Source: Microbacterium testaceum (GTDB taxonomy: Bacteria > Actinomycetota > Actinomycetes > Actinomycetales > Microbacteriaceae). From it: a DNA stretch of 64,000 nucleotides. This document shows, in pieces, positions 51,494-60,656 of the stretch. The stretch spans positions 408,484-472,483 of the forward strand of contig NZ_BJML01000002.1 in NCBI RefSeq assembly GCF_006539145.1, in the 5' to 3' direction. Position 1 is the stretch's first letter, and each line of letters opens with the position of its first letter. The notes under the pieces were generated by a model. The model saw only the letters and a program-made list of their open reading frames with translations, was not told the DNA's origin and made no database searches. Both the position numbers and the translations under genes were made by a program.

Positions 51494-52717
51494 ATGACCC
51501 CGCTGCTCACCGTGGAGGAGCACCGCGCCCGCGTGCTCGCCGCCGTCTCACGCCTCGCCCCCGAGACCGTCCGCCTCGCCGACGCGGCCGGTCGCACGCT
51601 CGCCGAACCGGTTCTCGCCGCCCACGACCTGCCCGGCTTCGACAACTCGTCGATGGACGGTTTCGCGGTGCACGTCGCCGACGTCGAGGGGGCGGATGCC
51701 GAGAACCCGGCGACCCTCCGCGTGGTCGGCGACCTGCCGGCCGGGTCGTCGGCAGATCCGTCGTTCGGCGCCGGCGAGGCGGTGCGCATCATGACGGGCG
51801 CGCCCGTCCCGACCGCGGCCGACGCGATCGTCCCCTTCGAGGACACCACCGGTGGTCTCGCGGACTCGCTCGGCACCATCGACGTCCGTCGCGCCCCCGC
51901 CGCCGCGGGTGCGTTCATCCGCCGCCGGGGCGGTGACACCCGTGCGGGCGATGTCGTGCTCTCGGCCGGCGAGAGGCTCGGCGCCCTCGCGCTGTCCGCC
52001 GCCGCGGCCGCCGGCGTCGCCGAGCTCGTCGTGCACCGCCGCCCCCGTGTCGCCGTCGTCTCCACCGGCAGCGAGCTCGTCGCCCCCGGCACCGCGCCGG
52101 GGCGCGGCCAGACCCCCGACTCCAACTCGACACTCCTCGCGGCTCTCGTCACGGGCGCCGACGCCGACGTGACGGTCATCGCCTCGCTCCCCGACGAAGC
52201 CGAGGCGATCCACTCCTTCCTCGCCCGCGCTCTCGACGCCGACGTCGTCGTCTTCACGGGAGGCGTCAGCGCCGGGGCCTACGAACCGGTGCGCCAGGCG
52301 CTGTCGGACCGCATCGCGTTCGAGAAGGTCGCCATGCAGCCCGGCAAGCCGCAGGCCTTCGGCGTCCTCGACGACGGCCGCCTCGTCTTCGGCCTCCCCG
52401 GCAATCCCGTGAGCGTCGCGGTCTCGTTCGAGGTGTTCGTGCGCCCCGCGCTCCTGGCGCTGCAGGGCCGCACGGTGATCGATCGGCGTCTCGCCCGGCT
52501 CACGGCATCCGAGACCTGGACGACCCCGCCCGGCCGACGCCAGTACCTTCCCGCCGCGATCGACCTCGTCGCGGGCACGGTCCGCCCCGCGACGGCCGGC
52601 GGCTCGGGCTCGCACCTCGCCGCCTCTCTCGCGCGCGCCGAGGCCTTCGCCATCGTTCCCGCGGAGGTGTCCACCGTGTCGGTGGGCGACCCGCTCGATG
52701 TCATGCTGATTCCATGA
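51494..52717 (+). CDS. moeA: Molybdopterin molybdenumtransferase MoeA
   Basis: A 407-residue enzyme, FDNSSMDGFAVH, PFEDTT, VVSTGSELVAPG, TGGVSAGAYEPVRQ, KPQAFG and FGLPGNPVSV; inserts molybdate into adenylated molybdopterin. ATG 51494 follows CGGAGG. Downstream ATGA overlap with moaC. Confidence 0.95.
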   Translation: MTPLLTVEEHRARVLAAVSRLAPETVRLADAAGRTLAEPVLAAHDLPGFDNSSMDGFAVHVADVEGADAENPATLRVVGDLPAGSSADPSFGAGEAVRIMTGAPVPTAADAIVPFEDTTGGLADSLGTIDVRRAPAAAGAFIRRRGGDTRAGDVVLSAGERLGALALSAAAAAGVAELVVHRRPRVAVVSTGSELVAPGTAPGRGQTPDSNSTLLAALVTGADADVTVIASLPDEAEAIHSFLARALDADVVVFTGGVSAGAYEPVRQALSDRIAFEKVAMQPGKPQAFGVLDDGRLVFGLPGNPVSVAVSFEVFVRPALLALQGRTVIDRRLARLTASETWTTPPGRRQYLPAAIDLVAGTVRPATAGGSGSHLAASLARAEAFAIVPAEVSTVSVGDPLDVMLIP

Positions 52718-53250
52718 GCTTCACCCACCTGGATGCCGCGGGCCGCGCCCGCATGGTCGACGTCACGCTCAAGCAGCCCACCGTTCGCACCGCCACCGCG
52801 CGCGGATTCGTCCGGTGTGCGCCCGAGGTGGTCGCCGCCCTGCGCAACGGCACCGCGCCCAAGGGCGATGTGCTCGCGGTCGCGCGGATCGCCGGCATCC
52901 AGGCCGCGAAATCCACCCCCGCCCTGCTCCCCCTCGCGCACGTCATCGGCGTGCACCGCGCCTCGGTCGACCTCGAGGTCACCGACGAGGGCGTCGAGAT
53001 CGAAGCCACCGTCGGCACCGCCGACCGTACCGGCGTCGAGATGGAGGCGCTCACGAGCGTCACGGTCGCGGCGCTCGCGATCGTCGACATGGTGAAGGGG
53101 CTGGACAAGGGCACCTTGATCGAGAACGTGCGCATCGTGTCGAAGACCGGCGGGAAGTCGGGCGACTGGCTGCGCCCGGGCGAACCCGGGGTCGGCCCGT
53201 CGGCGACCGCTCCCGGCGAGGTGCCGGCGACCGAGGGGGAACGCGCGTGA
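52714..53250 (+). CDS. moaC: Cyclic pyranopterin monophosphate synthase MoaC
   Basis: A 178-residue enzyme; MVDVTLKQPTVRTATA, PLAHVIGVH, and GVEMEALTSVTVAAL with KTGGKSG. It converts the MoaA product to cPMP. ATG 52714 overlaps the moeA stop. A short unconserved tail after the domain. Confidence 0.95.
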   Translation: MSFTHLDAAGRARMVDVTLKQPTVRTATARGFVRCAPEVVAALRNGTAPKGDVLAVARIAGIQAAKSTPALLPLAHVIGVHRASVDLEVTDEGVEIEATVGTADRTGVEMEALTSVTVAALAIVDMVKGLDKGTLIENVRIVSKTGGKSGDWLRPGEPGVGPSATAPGEVPATEGERA

Positions 53251-53483
53251 GCGTGCGCGTGCGCTACTTCGCCGCCGCGGCCGAGGCGGCGGGAACGGAT
53301 GCCGAGGATCGCGTCGAACAGTCCCTGACGGCGCTGCGCGCCGCGGTCGTCGCCGACCACCCCGCTCTGGGCGAGATCCTGGATCGCTGCGCCGTGCTCG
53401 TCGACGGCACGCGCCGCGACGACGACGCCCCGCTCGCGGGCGTCACGCACGTCGACGTGCTCCCGCCCTTCGCCGGCGGCTGA
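53247..53483 (+). CDS. moaD: Molybdopterin synthase small subunit MoaD
   Basis: A 78-residue ubiquitin-like protein ending PPFAGG; the C-terminal Gly is thiocarboxylated. GTG 53247 overlaps the moaC stop (GTGA). Last gene of this operon; MoaE is encoded convergently on the other strand. Confidence 0.92.
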   Translation: MSVRVRYFAAAAEAAGTDAEDRVEQSLTALRAAVVADHPALGEILDRCAVLVDGTRRDDDAPLAGVTHVDVLPPFAGG

Positions 53484-53500
53484 GCCCCGGGACGCAGCCG

Positions 53501-53582
53501 ATGCACCGGATTCGGATCCGTGCACGGGATTCGGACACACCGCGCCACGGCATCCGCATCCGCTGCACTCCCCCGAATCCGT
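53501..53582. repeat. Cluster of CGGATTCGG-type repeats between moaD and moaE
   Basis: GGATTCGG occurs twice, and its complement CCGAATCC once at 53573-53580; small stems can form (outer CGGATTCGG-type arms about 53 bp apart). It may act as a terminator for the convergent genes. Confidence 0.4.
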
Positions 53583-53600
53583 TGCGGGCGCGAGAAGGCG

Positions 53601-54029
53601 TCAGCCCCCGAGGCCCTTCCACTCCGTGGTGCCGTCGGCCTCGACCTGACGCTTCCACACCGGCAGGTCGGTCTTGATCGTCTCGATCACGGTGCGGCAG
53701 ACCTCGAATGCCTCGGCGCGGTGACCGGATGCCACGGCGATCACGACCGCGGCCTCTCCGACGCCCAACCGGCCGACGCGGTGGCTGACGGCGACGATCG
53801 CATCGGTCCCCGCCGCGGCGGTCTCGGCGATGCGGTGCAGGGTCTGCTCGGCATCGGGGTGCGCGCTGTACTCGAGCGCCACGACCGCGCCCGAGGCATC
53901 GGGGTCGATGTCGCGCACGCGTCCGACGAAGGTGGTCACGGCTCCCGACGACGACTCCTCGACGGCATCGAGGTGCGCGTCGAGGTCGAGCGGGGTCTCG
54001 GACAGACGGGCGATGCGGACGGCGCTCAT
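53601..54029 (-). CDS. moaE: Molybdopterin synthase catalytic subunit MoaE
   Basis: A 142-residue protein with the catalytic lysines in place as in E. coli (K119, K126: IKTDLPVWKRQ), GRVRDIDPDASG and GHRAEAFEV. It pairs with MoaD. ATG 54029 overlaps the mog stop (ATGA). It ends with GLGG. Confidence 0.95.
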   Translation of the reverse strand: MSAVRIARLSETPLDLDAHLDAVEESSSGAVTTFVGRVRDIDPDASGAVVALEYSAHPDAEQTLHRIAETAAAGTDAIVAVSHRVGRLGVGEAAVVIAVASGHRAEAFEVCRTVIETIKTDLPVWKRQVEADGTTEWKGLGG

Positions 54030-54508
54030 GAGTGGTCTCCTCCGGAGAGCTGATCGAGCACGTGCGGTGCGAGCTCGGCGATGACGGTGATCCCGGATGC
54101 CACGGCCCGTGTCGACCCGGGGAGGTTGACGATGAGGGTGCCGGGGTCGACGATGCCCGCGAGGCCGCGGGAGATGACGGCCATCGGGGTGTCGGCGAGC
54201 CCACGACGCCGCAGTTCCTCGGCGATACCGGGGATCTCGCGGTCGATCACGCGCGTCGTGCCCTCGGGCGTGCGGTCGGTGGGGGCGATGCCCGTGCCGC
54301 CGGTCGTGACGATGAGCCCCGTCCCCTCGGCGACGAGGGCGCGCAGAGCAGTCTCGACGCTGTCTGCCCCGTCGGCGACGATGACGGGGTCGGCGCAGTC
54401 GAATCCCGCCTCACGCAGCAACGACACTGCCAAGGGGCCGCCGCGGTCTTCACGGAGGCCCGCGGCCGAGCGATCGGACACGGTCAGGACGCGAGCGTGG
54501 TGGGGCAC
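54026..54508 (-). CDS. MogA/MoaB-family molybdopterin adenylyltransferase
   Basis: A 160-residue protein with VLTVSDRSAAG, TTGGTGIAPTDRTPEG and VNLPGS typical of the MogA/MoaB group, which adenylates molybdopterin before MoeA. The GTG start at 54508 follows TAGGCT by 7 nt, a leaderless promoter driving mog-moaE. Confidence 0.92.
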   Translation of the reverse strand: MPHHARVLTVSDRSAAGLREDRGGPLAVSLLREAGFDCADPVIVADGADSVETALRALVAEGTGLIVTTGGTGIAPTDRTPEGTTRVIDREIPGIAEELRRRGLADTPMAVISRGLAGIVDPGTLIVNLPGSTRAVASGITVIAELAPHVLDQLSGGDHS

Positions 54509-54515
54509 GCGGCTC

Positions 54516-54521
54516 AGCCTA
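54516..54521 (-). promoter_or_regulatory. -10 box of a leaderless promoter (mog-moaE)
   Basis: TAGGCT on the minus strand, 7 nt before GTG 54508. Confidence 0.5.
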
Positions 54522-54566
54522 CGGGCGCGCGCGGTGGCGTGGGCCCGGTTTCCGCAAGCGAAAGGC

Positions 54567-56180
54567 CTATGCCGAGGGCGCCGCGGTCGTCTCGACCTCG
54601 GCGATCTCGGGGGCGATGCGTCCGGCCTTCGCCTTCGGCTCGAGGTCGTCGCGTTGCACGTGCTCGGCGGCGGCGGTGATGCGCCGGGCCATGCCGCTGA
54701 AGATCAGCCCGTGGAAGGGCAGCACGGCCAACCAGTAGAGGCGTCCCGCGAGTCCCGTCGGGAAGAACAGCGCCCGCTGGTCGAAGCGCGCCCCTTCACC
54801 CTCGGGCGTCGCGCGCAGTTCGAGCCAGGCTCCGCCCGGGACCTTCATCTCGGCGCGCAGGCGCAGCAGGTGACCGGGCTCGATCGCCTCGACGCGCCAG
54901 AAGTCCAGGGCATCGCCGACGGTGACCACCGACCGACTGCGACGGCCGCGGGCCAACCCCACGCCACCGACGAGACGGTCCATCCAGCCGCGGATCGCCC
55001 AGAGCAGCGGTGAGGAGTACCAGCCGTTCTCTCCGCCGATCCCCTCGATCACCGACCACAACTGGGCGGCGCTCGCCTTCGTGGTCATCGAGCGGATGTC
55101 GGTGTACACCAGCCGACCCGACCACTCCGGGTCGCTCGGCAGCGGATCGCTCGGGGCACCCGACACCTCGGCGTCTTGCCAGCTGGTCTCGATCGCGTCG
55201 TCGTTCACGCGCCCGAGCGCGCGGCGGACGGCCTCCCGGTAGGGCATGAGTCCACCCTCGGGGCGCGGCACGAGGTCGTCGATCGCGCGATCCTTCACGA
55301 CGCAGTCGTTCTGCAGCGACTCCACGAGCGGCCGGGCGATCGCCTTCGGGATCGGGGTCACGAGGTTGACCCAGTGCGAGGCGAGGCGCGGCGTCAGGAC
55401 GGGCAGAGACGCGATCGCGCGCTGCGGCAGACCCGCCTCCATCGCGTAGCCGTTCATCATCTGGCCGTAGCGCAGCACGTCGGGCCCGCCGATGTCTACC
55501 GCCCGGTTGACGTTGGGGGCCACGCGTGCGGCGCCGAGCAGGTAGTGCAGCACGTCGCGCACGGCGATCGGCTGGATGTGGTTTCGCACCCATTTGGGCG
55601 CGGGCATGTACGGCAATACGTCGGTGAGATGGCGCACCATCTCGAACGACGCCGAGCCCGACCCGATGACGACGCCGGCCTGCAGCACGAGGGTCGGCAC
55701 ACCGCTGTGCAAGAGGATCTGTCCCACTTCGACGCGCGATCGCAGGTGCGCCGAGAGCGTGGCGTCATCGGGGTGCAGGCCGCCGAGGTAGACGATGCGC
55801 GAGACGGATGCCGCGGACGCCGCGTCGGCGACGGTCTGCGCGGCTACGCGGTCGGTGGCCTCGAAATCGCGGGCGCTGCCCATCGAATGGATGAGGTAAT
55901 AGAGCACGTCGACGCCCTCGACCGCTGCACGGACGGCCGCGGCGTCGGTCGCGTCGCCCGTGGCGGTCTCGATCTCGTCGCCCCAGGGGAAGGCCTCGAC
56001 CCGTCGAGGATCGCGGGCGAGCACGCGCACGCGGTACCCCGCCGACAGCAGGCGGGGAACGAGCCTGCCGCCCAGATAGCCGGTGGCGCCGAGCACCAGA
56101 GCTCTCGGTGCCGTCCCGTCGGAGCGGGGCTGGGCGACGAGCGCGGGTTCGCGGCCGGTAGGGGCGGAGAGCTCGGTCAT
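54567..56180 (-). CDS. SDR (NmrA-like) fused to DUF2867
   Basis: A 537-residue two-part protein. Residues 26-300 are an atypical SDR (VLGATGYLGGRLV, YYLIHSMGS), residues about 350-510 the DUF2867 region (LVYTDIRSMTTKASAAQLWS through LYWLAVLPFHGLIF), which resembles SRPBCC-type proteins. This fusion is common in actinobacteria. ATG 56180 is 7 nt behind TACCGT. Activity unknown. Confidence 0.88.
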   Translation of the reverse strand: MTELSAPTGREPALVAQPRSDGTAPRALVLGATGYLGGRLVPRLLSAGYRVRVLARDPRRVEAFPWGDEIETATGDATDAAAVRAAVEGVDVLYYLIHSMGSARDFEATDRVAAQTVADAASAASVSRIVYLGGLHPDDATLSAHLRSRVEVGQILLHSGVPTLVLQAGVVIGSGSASFEMVRHLTDVLPYMPAPKWVRNHIQPIAVRDVLHYLLGAARVAPNVNRAVDIGGPDVLRYGQMMNGYAMEAGLPQRAIASLPVLTPRLASHWVNLVTPIPKAIARPLVESLQNDCVVKDRAIDDLVPRPEGGLMPYREAVRRALGRVNDDAIETSWQDAEVSGAPSDPLPSDPEWSGRLVYTDIRSMTTKASAAQLWSVIEGIGGENGWYSSPLLWAIRGWMDRLVGGVGLARGRRSRSVVTVGDALDFWRVEAIEPGHLLRLRAEMKVPGGAWLELRATPEGEGARFDQRALFFPTGLAGRLYWLAVLPFHGLIFSGMARRITAAAEHVQRDDLEPKAKAGRIAPEIAEVETTAAPSA

Positions 56181-56187
56181 GCCCGAC

Positions 56188-56193
56188 ACGGTA
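56188..56193 (-). promoter_or_regulatory. -10 box of a leaderless promoter (SDR-DUF2867 gene)
   Basis: TACCGT on the minus strand, 7 nt before ATG 56180. Confidence 0.45.
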
Positions 56194-56311
56194 CGCCGGA
56201 CGTCCGACATCGCCGGGGGCTTGACGATCGTCCGAGACGCCTCGATAGCACGACCGCCCCGCGCACGCCCCGGACTGGAAACGAAACACGGATCGGGGTA
56301 ACGCTAGAAGG

Positions 56312-57793
56312 ATGAACGAGAAATCCCCCTCGGCATCCGAAGCCCCCCGGCTCGAAGTCGACGACGTCATCGTCGTCGACAAGAATCGCGTGCGCACCGC
56401 CATCGGCGGCACCGTCGTCGGCAACTTCATGGAGTGGTTCGACTTCGGCATCTACGGCTACCTCGCCGTCACGCTCACCGCCGTCTTCGCCTCCGACCTG
56501 CCCGACCCGTGGGGTCTGCTCGTCACGCTGCTCGGCTTCGCGATCTCCTTCCTCGTCCGCCCCTTCGGCGGCTTCGTCCTCGGCCCCCTCGGCGACCGGA
56601 TCGGCCGGCAGAAGGTGCTCTTCCTGACGATGGCGATGATGGCCTCGGCCACCGCGCTCATCGGCATCCTTCCCACCTCGGCGCAGATCGGCCTCTGGGC
56701 GATCATCCCGCTCTACCTGCTGAAGATGATCCAGGGCTTCTCCACCGGCGGGGAGTACGCCGGAGCGACCACCTACGTCTCGGAGTTCTCCCCCGACAAG
56801 CGGCGCGGCTTCTGGTCGTCGTGGCTCGACGTGGGCTCCTACGTCGGGTTCGCCGCCGGTGCCGGAGCGGTGGCCATCACCACGGCCGTCGTGACGAACG
56901 TCTCGGGCCCCGACGCGATGACCGAGTACGGCTGGCGCATCCCGTTCCTGCTCGCCATCCCCCTCGGCATCGTCGCGATCTGGTTCCGTCTGAAGATCCC
57001 CGAGACCCCCTCCTTCGAGCAGACGCACGCGGCCGAGGCCGAGGCCGAGATCGACAAGGACGACCCGATGTCCCGCCAGGGCCTCGCCGGGATCGTGCGC
57101 CACCACTGGAAGTCCCTGCTCATCGCTATTGCCCTCGTCGCGGCGACCAACACCGCGGGATACGCCCTCACCAGCTACATGCCGGTCTACCTCGAGAAGG
57201 AAGTCGGTATCTCGAACGTGGGCTCGGCCGTCGCCACCATCCCCGTTCTTCTGCTGATGTCGGCCATGCTGCCGATCTTCGGCAGGCTCAGCGACCGGGT
57301 GGGCCGCAAACCCATCTACGTGGCGGCCGCCGCGTCCGCGCTGGTCCTGCTGGTTCCGGCCTTCCTGATCATGCAGATCGGTGAGCTGTGGGCGGTCATG
57401 ATCGCCCTGGTGCTCGCGGCGGTGCCGGTGGCCTTCTACGCGAGCATCGCGGCATCCACTCTGCCGGCGCTCTTCCCCACCGCCTCGCGCTTCGGGGCGA
57501 TGGCGATCGCGTACAACGTGTCGGTGTCGTTGTTCGGAGGCACGACCCCGTTGTTCAGCCAGGCGCTGATCGGCTGGACGGGCAACACGCTCATGCCGGC
57601 GTTCTACATCATGTTCTTCGCCGCGATGGGGTTGGTCGCGCTCCTGGCCATGCCGGAGACGGCCAAGCGCCCTCTGCTCGGTTCCGTCCCCACGGTGGAG
57701 ACCCCGGCCGAGGCACAAGCGCTCGTCGCCCGACAGGACGACGATCCGCTGATCGACACGTCCACCATGCCCCTCGAGCTGAACCGGCCGTAA
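56312..57793 (+). CDS. MFS transporter, MHS/ProP-like family
   Basis: A 493-residue transporter with twelve helices and the family motifs NFMEWFDFGIYGY, RPFGGFVLGPLGDRIGR, QGFSTGGEYAGATTY. The MHS group imports proline, betaine or organic acids with H+. ATG 56312 follows AGAAGG closely. A terminator of the GGATGCC type follows. Confidence 0.92.
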   Translation: MNEKSPSASEAPRLEVDDVIVVDKNRVRTAIGGTVVGNFMEWFDFGIYGYLAVTLTAVFASDLPDPWGLLVTLLGFAISFLVRPFGGFVLGPLGDRIGRQKVLFLTMAMMASATALIGILPTSAQIGLWAIIPLYLLKMIQGFSTGGEYAGATTYVSEFSPDKRRGFWSSWLDVGSYVGFAAGAGAVAITTAVVTNVSGPDAMTEYGWRIPFLLAIPLGIVAIWFRLKIPETPSFEQTHAAEAEAEIDKDDPMSRQGLAGIVRHHWKSLLIAIALVAATNTAGYALTSYMPVYLEKEVGISNVGSAVATIPVLLLMSAMLPIFGRLSDRVGRKPIYVAAAASALVLLVPAFLIMQIGELWAVMIALVLAAVPVAFYASIAASTLPALFPTASRFGAMAIAYNVSVSLFGGTTPLFSQALIGWTGNTLMPAFYIMFFAAMGLVALLAMPETAKRPLLGSVPTVETPAEAQALVARQDDDPLIDTSTMPLELNRP

Positions 57794-57808
57794 CCGCCGA
57801 CGACGGCG

Positions 57809-57846
57809 ACGGGACGGGATGCCGGGTGATCGGCATCCCGTCCCGT
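57809..57846. terminator. Perfect 16-bp hairpin with a GGATGCC/GGCATCC pair
   Basis: ACGGGACGGGATGCCG, loop GGTGAT, and the exact complement, followed by TCTTC. Lies between the ProP-like and the convergent HerA-like genes. Confidence 0.85.
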
Positions 57847-57863
57847 TCTTCGTCGTCTGGGGT

Positions 57864-59837
57864 TCAGCGGCGTCGGCCGTTGCCGAACAGCCCGCGGATG
57901 ACGCCGTTCACGATGCTCTTCGTCGCCCCACGCCCGAGCAGACCGTCGAGGCCCGCGGCGGGCGCGCTCGTGCGGCTGCGCGGGGCAGCCGTCGACGTCA
58001 AGATGCGGTCGTACTCGCGTTGCGCCTTCTTCTGCGCCTCGGCGTTCGCCTTGTCGATCGCGGCCTTCTGCTTCGCGTACTCGGCGGCGTCGGCGGCGTC
58101 CTTCTTCGCGCGCTCGGCCGCAGCCTCGGCCTCGGCCGCCGCCTGCATGCGGGTGCCGAGGATCTCGCGCGCCGACTCGCGGTCGATCGAGGTGCCGTAG
58201 GTGGAGAAGAGGGGGGATGCCGACACCGCCGCCGCCAGGGCCTCGGCGGGGATGGGCGACATCGAGGCGCGCGGGGCGAAGATGCGCGTCCACGCGACGG
58301 GCGTCGGGGCCCCGCGTTCGCTCATCACCGTGATGATCGCCTCGCCCGTCCCGAGTTCCTGCAGCACGCGCTCGAGGTCGTATCCCGAGTCCGGGTACGT
58401 GCGGACGGACGCGCGCAGCGCCGCGGCATCGTCGGGCGTGAAGGCGCGCAGGGCGTGCTGTACCCGCGAGCCGAGTTGCGCGAGCACGTCGCCGGGAACG
58501 TCCTTCGGCGTCTGCGTGACGAAGAAGACCCCGACGCCCTTCGAGCGGATCAGCCGCACGGTCTGCGTGATCGCCTCGAGGAACGCCTTCGACGCATCGC
58601 GGAACAGCAGGTGCGCCTCGTCGAAGAAGAACACGAGCTTGGGCTTGTCCAGATCGCCCACCTCGGGCAGCGCCTCATACAGCTCCGCGAGCAGATACAT
58701 GAGGAACGTCGAGTACAGCTGGGGCCGCGCCGCGACGTCGGGCACCTCCAGCAGGCTCACGATGCCCGCGCCCGTGGCATCCGTCCGAAGGAACACCGAG
58801 ACGTCGAGCTCGGGCTCACCGAAGAAGGTGTCGGCGCCGACCGCCGCGAAGGCCACCAGCTCGCGCAGGATGACCCCCGCCGTCGCCGCGGACAGCCCAC
58901 CGATACCCTTCAGCTCCGCCTTGCCCTCGGCGCTCGTGAGGAAGGTCAGCACCGCGCGCAGGTCGGAGAGGTCGACGAGTGCCAGCCCCTTCTCGTCGGC
59001 GTAGTGGAACACGAGACCGAGGCTCGACTCCTGCGTCGGGTTGAGTCCGAGCACGCGACTGAGCAGCAGCGGGCCGAAACCCGAGACCGTGGCTCGCACC
59101 GGGATGCCCGAGCCCGCGTTATCGCCCAGGGCGAAGAACTCCGTGGGGAACGAGCGCGCCGACCAGTCCTGTCCGAGGGCGGCGGTGCGCGCGAGCAGTT
59201 TCTCGCTCGAGACGCCCTGGGCGGCCAGTCCCGACAGGTCGCCCTTGATGTCGGCGGCGAACACCGGCACCCCGTTCTCCGACAACTGCTCGGCGAGCAG
59301 CTGCAGCGTGCGCGTCTTTCCCGTCCCCGTCGCGCCGGCCACCAGACCGTGGCGGTTGGTCATCGAGAGGGGGATGCGCACGGGGACGGATGCCACCGGC
59401 TCGCCGTTCACGAGCACGCCGAGGTCGAGGGCGGGCCCGGTGGCGGCGTACCCGGCGGCGATCGTGTCGACCTGCGCGGCGGAGAGCGGGGCGACGGCGG
59501 AAGGGGCCGGGGCGGAAGAGGCCGGGGCGGATGTGCCCGCCGCGGGCACTGCGTCGTCCTCGTCGGCCGGCAGCGTCGCAGCATCCGCTGACGGCGGCGT
59601 CGCCGCAGCCCGCTCCTCCGGCGGTGCGGCCGGCGCCGGGTCGGACGACGCCTGGCCCGCCGCTCGCGCGCGTGCGGTCGCGGCCGCCGCCTCCGCCGCG
59701 GCGAGATCGGCCCGGGCGCGCGCCAGCCGGAGTTCGGCCTCGGCCGCCGCGGCTTCGGCACGAAGACGCGCGAGCTCGGCGTCGGCCGCCGAGGGATCGT
59801 CGGACGAAACGGAGGGCACGGCGCCGGGCTCGCTCAT
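57864..59837 (-). CDS. HerA-like ATPase (DUF853 family)
   Basis: A 657-residue ATPase with an Ala-rich coiled-coil N-terminus (residues 12-75), Walker A AGATGTGKT near 165-173, Walker B LVFFFDEAHLLF, and a Lys/Ala-rich C-terminal helix. Related to YjgR/HerA hexameric motor proteins of unknown bacterial role. ATG 59837 is 7 nt after TAGGCT, inside the 3' side of the PAP2 gene region, so it has its own promoter. Confidence 0.88.
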   Translation of the reverse strand: MSEPGAVPSVSSDDPSAADAELARLRAEAAAAEAELRLARARADLAAAEAAAATARARAAGQASSDPAPAAPPEERAAATPPSADAATLPADEDDAVPAAGTSAPASSAPAPSAVAPLSAAQVDTIAAGYAATGPALDLGVLVNGEPVASVPVRIPLSMTNRHGLVAGATGTGKTRTLQLLAEQLSENGVPVFAADIKGDLSGLAAQGVSSEKLLARTAALGQDWSARSFPTEFFALGDNAGSGIPVRATVSGFGPLLLSRVLGLNPTQESSLGLVFHYADEKGLALVDLSDLRAVLTFLTSAEGKAELKGIGGLSAATAGVILRELVAFAAVGADTFFGEPELDVSVFLRTDATGAGIVSLLEVPDVAARPQLYSTFLMYLLAELYEALPEVGDLDKPKLVFFFDEAHLLFRDASKAFLEAITQTVRLIRSKGVGVFFVTQTPKDVPGDVLAQLGSRVQHALRAFTPDDAAALRASVRTYPDSGYDLERVLQELGTGEAIITVMSERGAPTPVAWTRIFAPRASMSPIPAEALAAAVSASPLFSTYGTSIDRESAREILGTRMQAAAEAEAAAERAKKDAADAAEYAKQKAAIDKANAEAQKKAQREYDRILTSTAAPRSRTSAPAAGLDGLLGRGATKSIVNGVIRGLFGNGRRR

Positions 59838-59844
59838 GCGCGAC

Positions 59845-59850
59845 AGCCTA
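59845..59850 (-). promoter_or_regulatory. -10 box of a leaderless promoter (HerA-like gene)
   Basis: TAGGCT on the minus strand, 7 nt before ATG 59837; it overlaps the PAP2 stop region. Confidence 0.5.
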
Positions 59851-60546
59851 CGACTCGGTCGCCGCTGCGGCATCCGTCTTGCGTGCGGAACGGATGGCCA
59901 GTCGGTCTTCGTCGCGGGCGCGCAGGCGCGAGAAAGCCGCGGCCAGGATCAGTGCGGCTCCGGCGCCGATGAGCGCCCCACCCGCGGTGTCCGAGAGCCA
60001 GTGCGCGTGCAGGTAGGTACGGCTGAACGCCATGAGGACCACCCAGGCCACCCCGACGATCCTCACCCACAGGTGCGGGAACAGGACCGCGGCGACCACC
60101 GCGATGGTGGCCGCGTTGGCCGTATGCCCCGAGGGGAACGAACCGTAGTCGCTCACGATGAGGATGTCCTGCGGTCGCGCTCGGCCGAACGTGTGCTTGA
60201 CGACCTGCACGAGAAGGGCGCTGCCCACCGAGGCGGTGACGAAGTACAGCGCCGACCATCGCCGACGAGAGAGGAAGAGCGCCAGGGCACCCAGAACCGG
60301 CACGATCAGGACGGCGGTGAGATGCCCCCCGACCGTGTCCATCGCGATCGCGAAGACCAGGAGCGGCTGCGACGGCGCCGACGCGAACAGCTGATTCCAC
60401 CACACGTCGATCGCGAACGGGCTCGGCCCGCGAAAGAACACCCACGCCCCGAGGCCGCACGCCAGGGCGATCAGCACCACACCCACCGTGGCACGGAAGC
60501 GCTGAGGGCGCGTGTCGAGCACATCGTCGATCGCGGAGGCATCCAT
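59848..60546 (-). CDS. PAP2-family membrane phosphatase
   Basis: A 232-residue membrane protein with the PAP2 motifs KHTFGRARP, PSGHTANAA and SRTYLHAHWLSDTAGG in order and six helices. Such enzymes dephosphorylate prenyl or phosphatidyl substrates at the outer face. Ends 10 bp before the start of the HerA-like gene. No ribosome site is clear at ATG 60546. Confidence 0.92.
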   Translation of the reverse strand: MDASAIDDVLDTRPQRFRATVGVVLIALACGLGAWVFFRGPSPFAIDVWWNQLFASAPSQPLLVFAIAMDTVGGHLTAVLIVPVLGALALFLSRRRWSALYFVTASVGSALLVQVVKHTFGRARPQDILIVSDYGSFPSGHTANAATIAVVAAVLFPHLWVRIVGVAWVVLMAFSRTYLHAHWLSDTAGGALIGAGAALILAAAFSRLRARDEDRLAIRSARKTDAAAATES

Positions 60547-60583
60547 CGCCTCATGATGCCGTCTCGTCGGCGACGGAGGAATG

Positions 60584-60617
60584 GGTCGGTCCCGGGAGCG
60601 AACCCCCGGGACCGACC
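60584..60617. terminator. Perfect 13-bp hairpin
   Basis: GGTCGGTCCCGGG, 8 nt, CCCGGGACCGACC. Downstream of the Bcr/CflA-like gene and before the PAP2 gene on the same strand. Confidence 0.8.
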
Positions 60618-60656
60618 TGCTACTGTGTGCGCCGCCGACCGGTCGACGCGGTCCGA

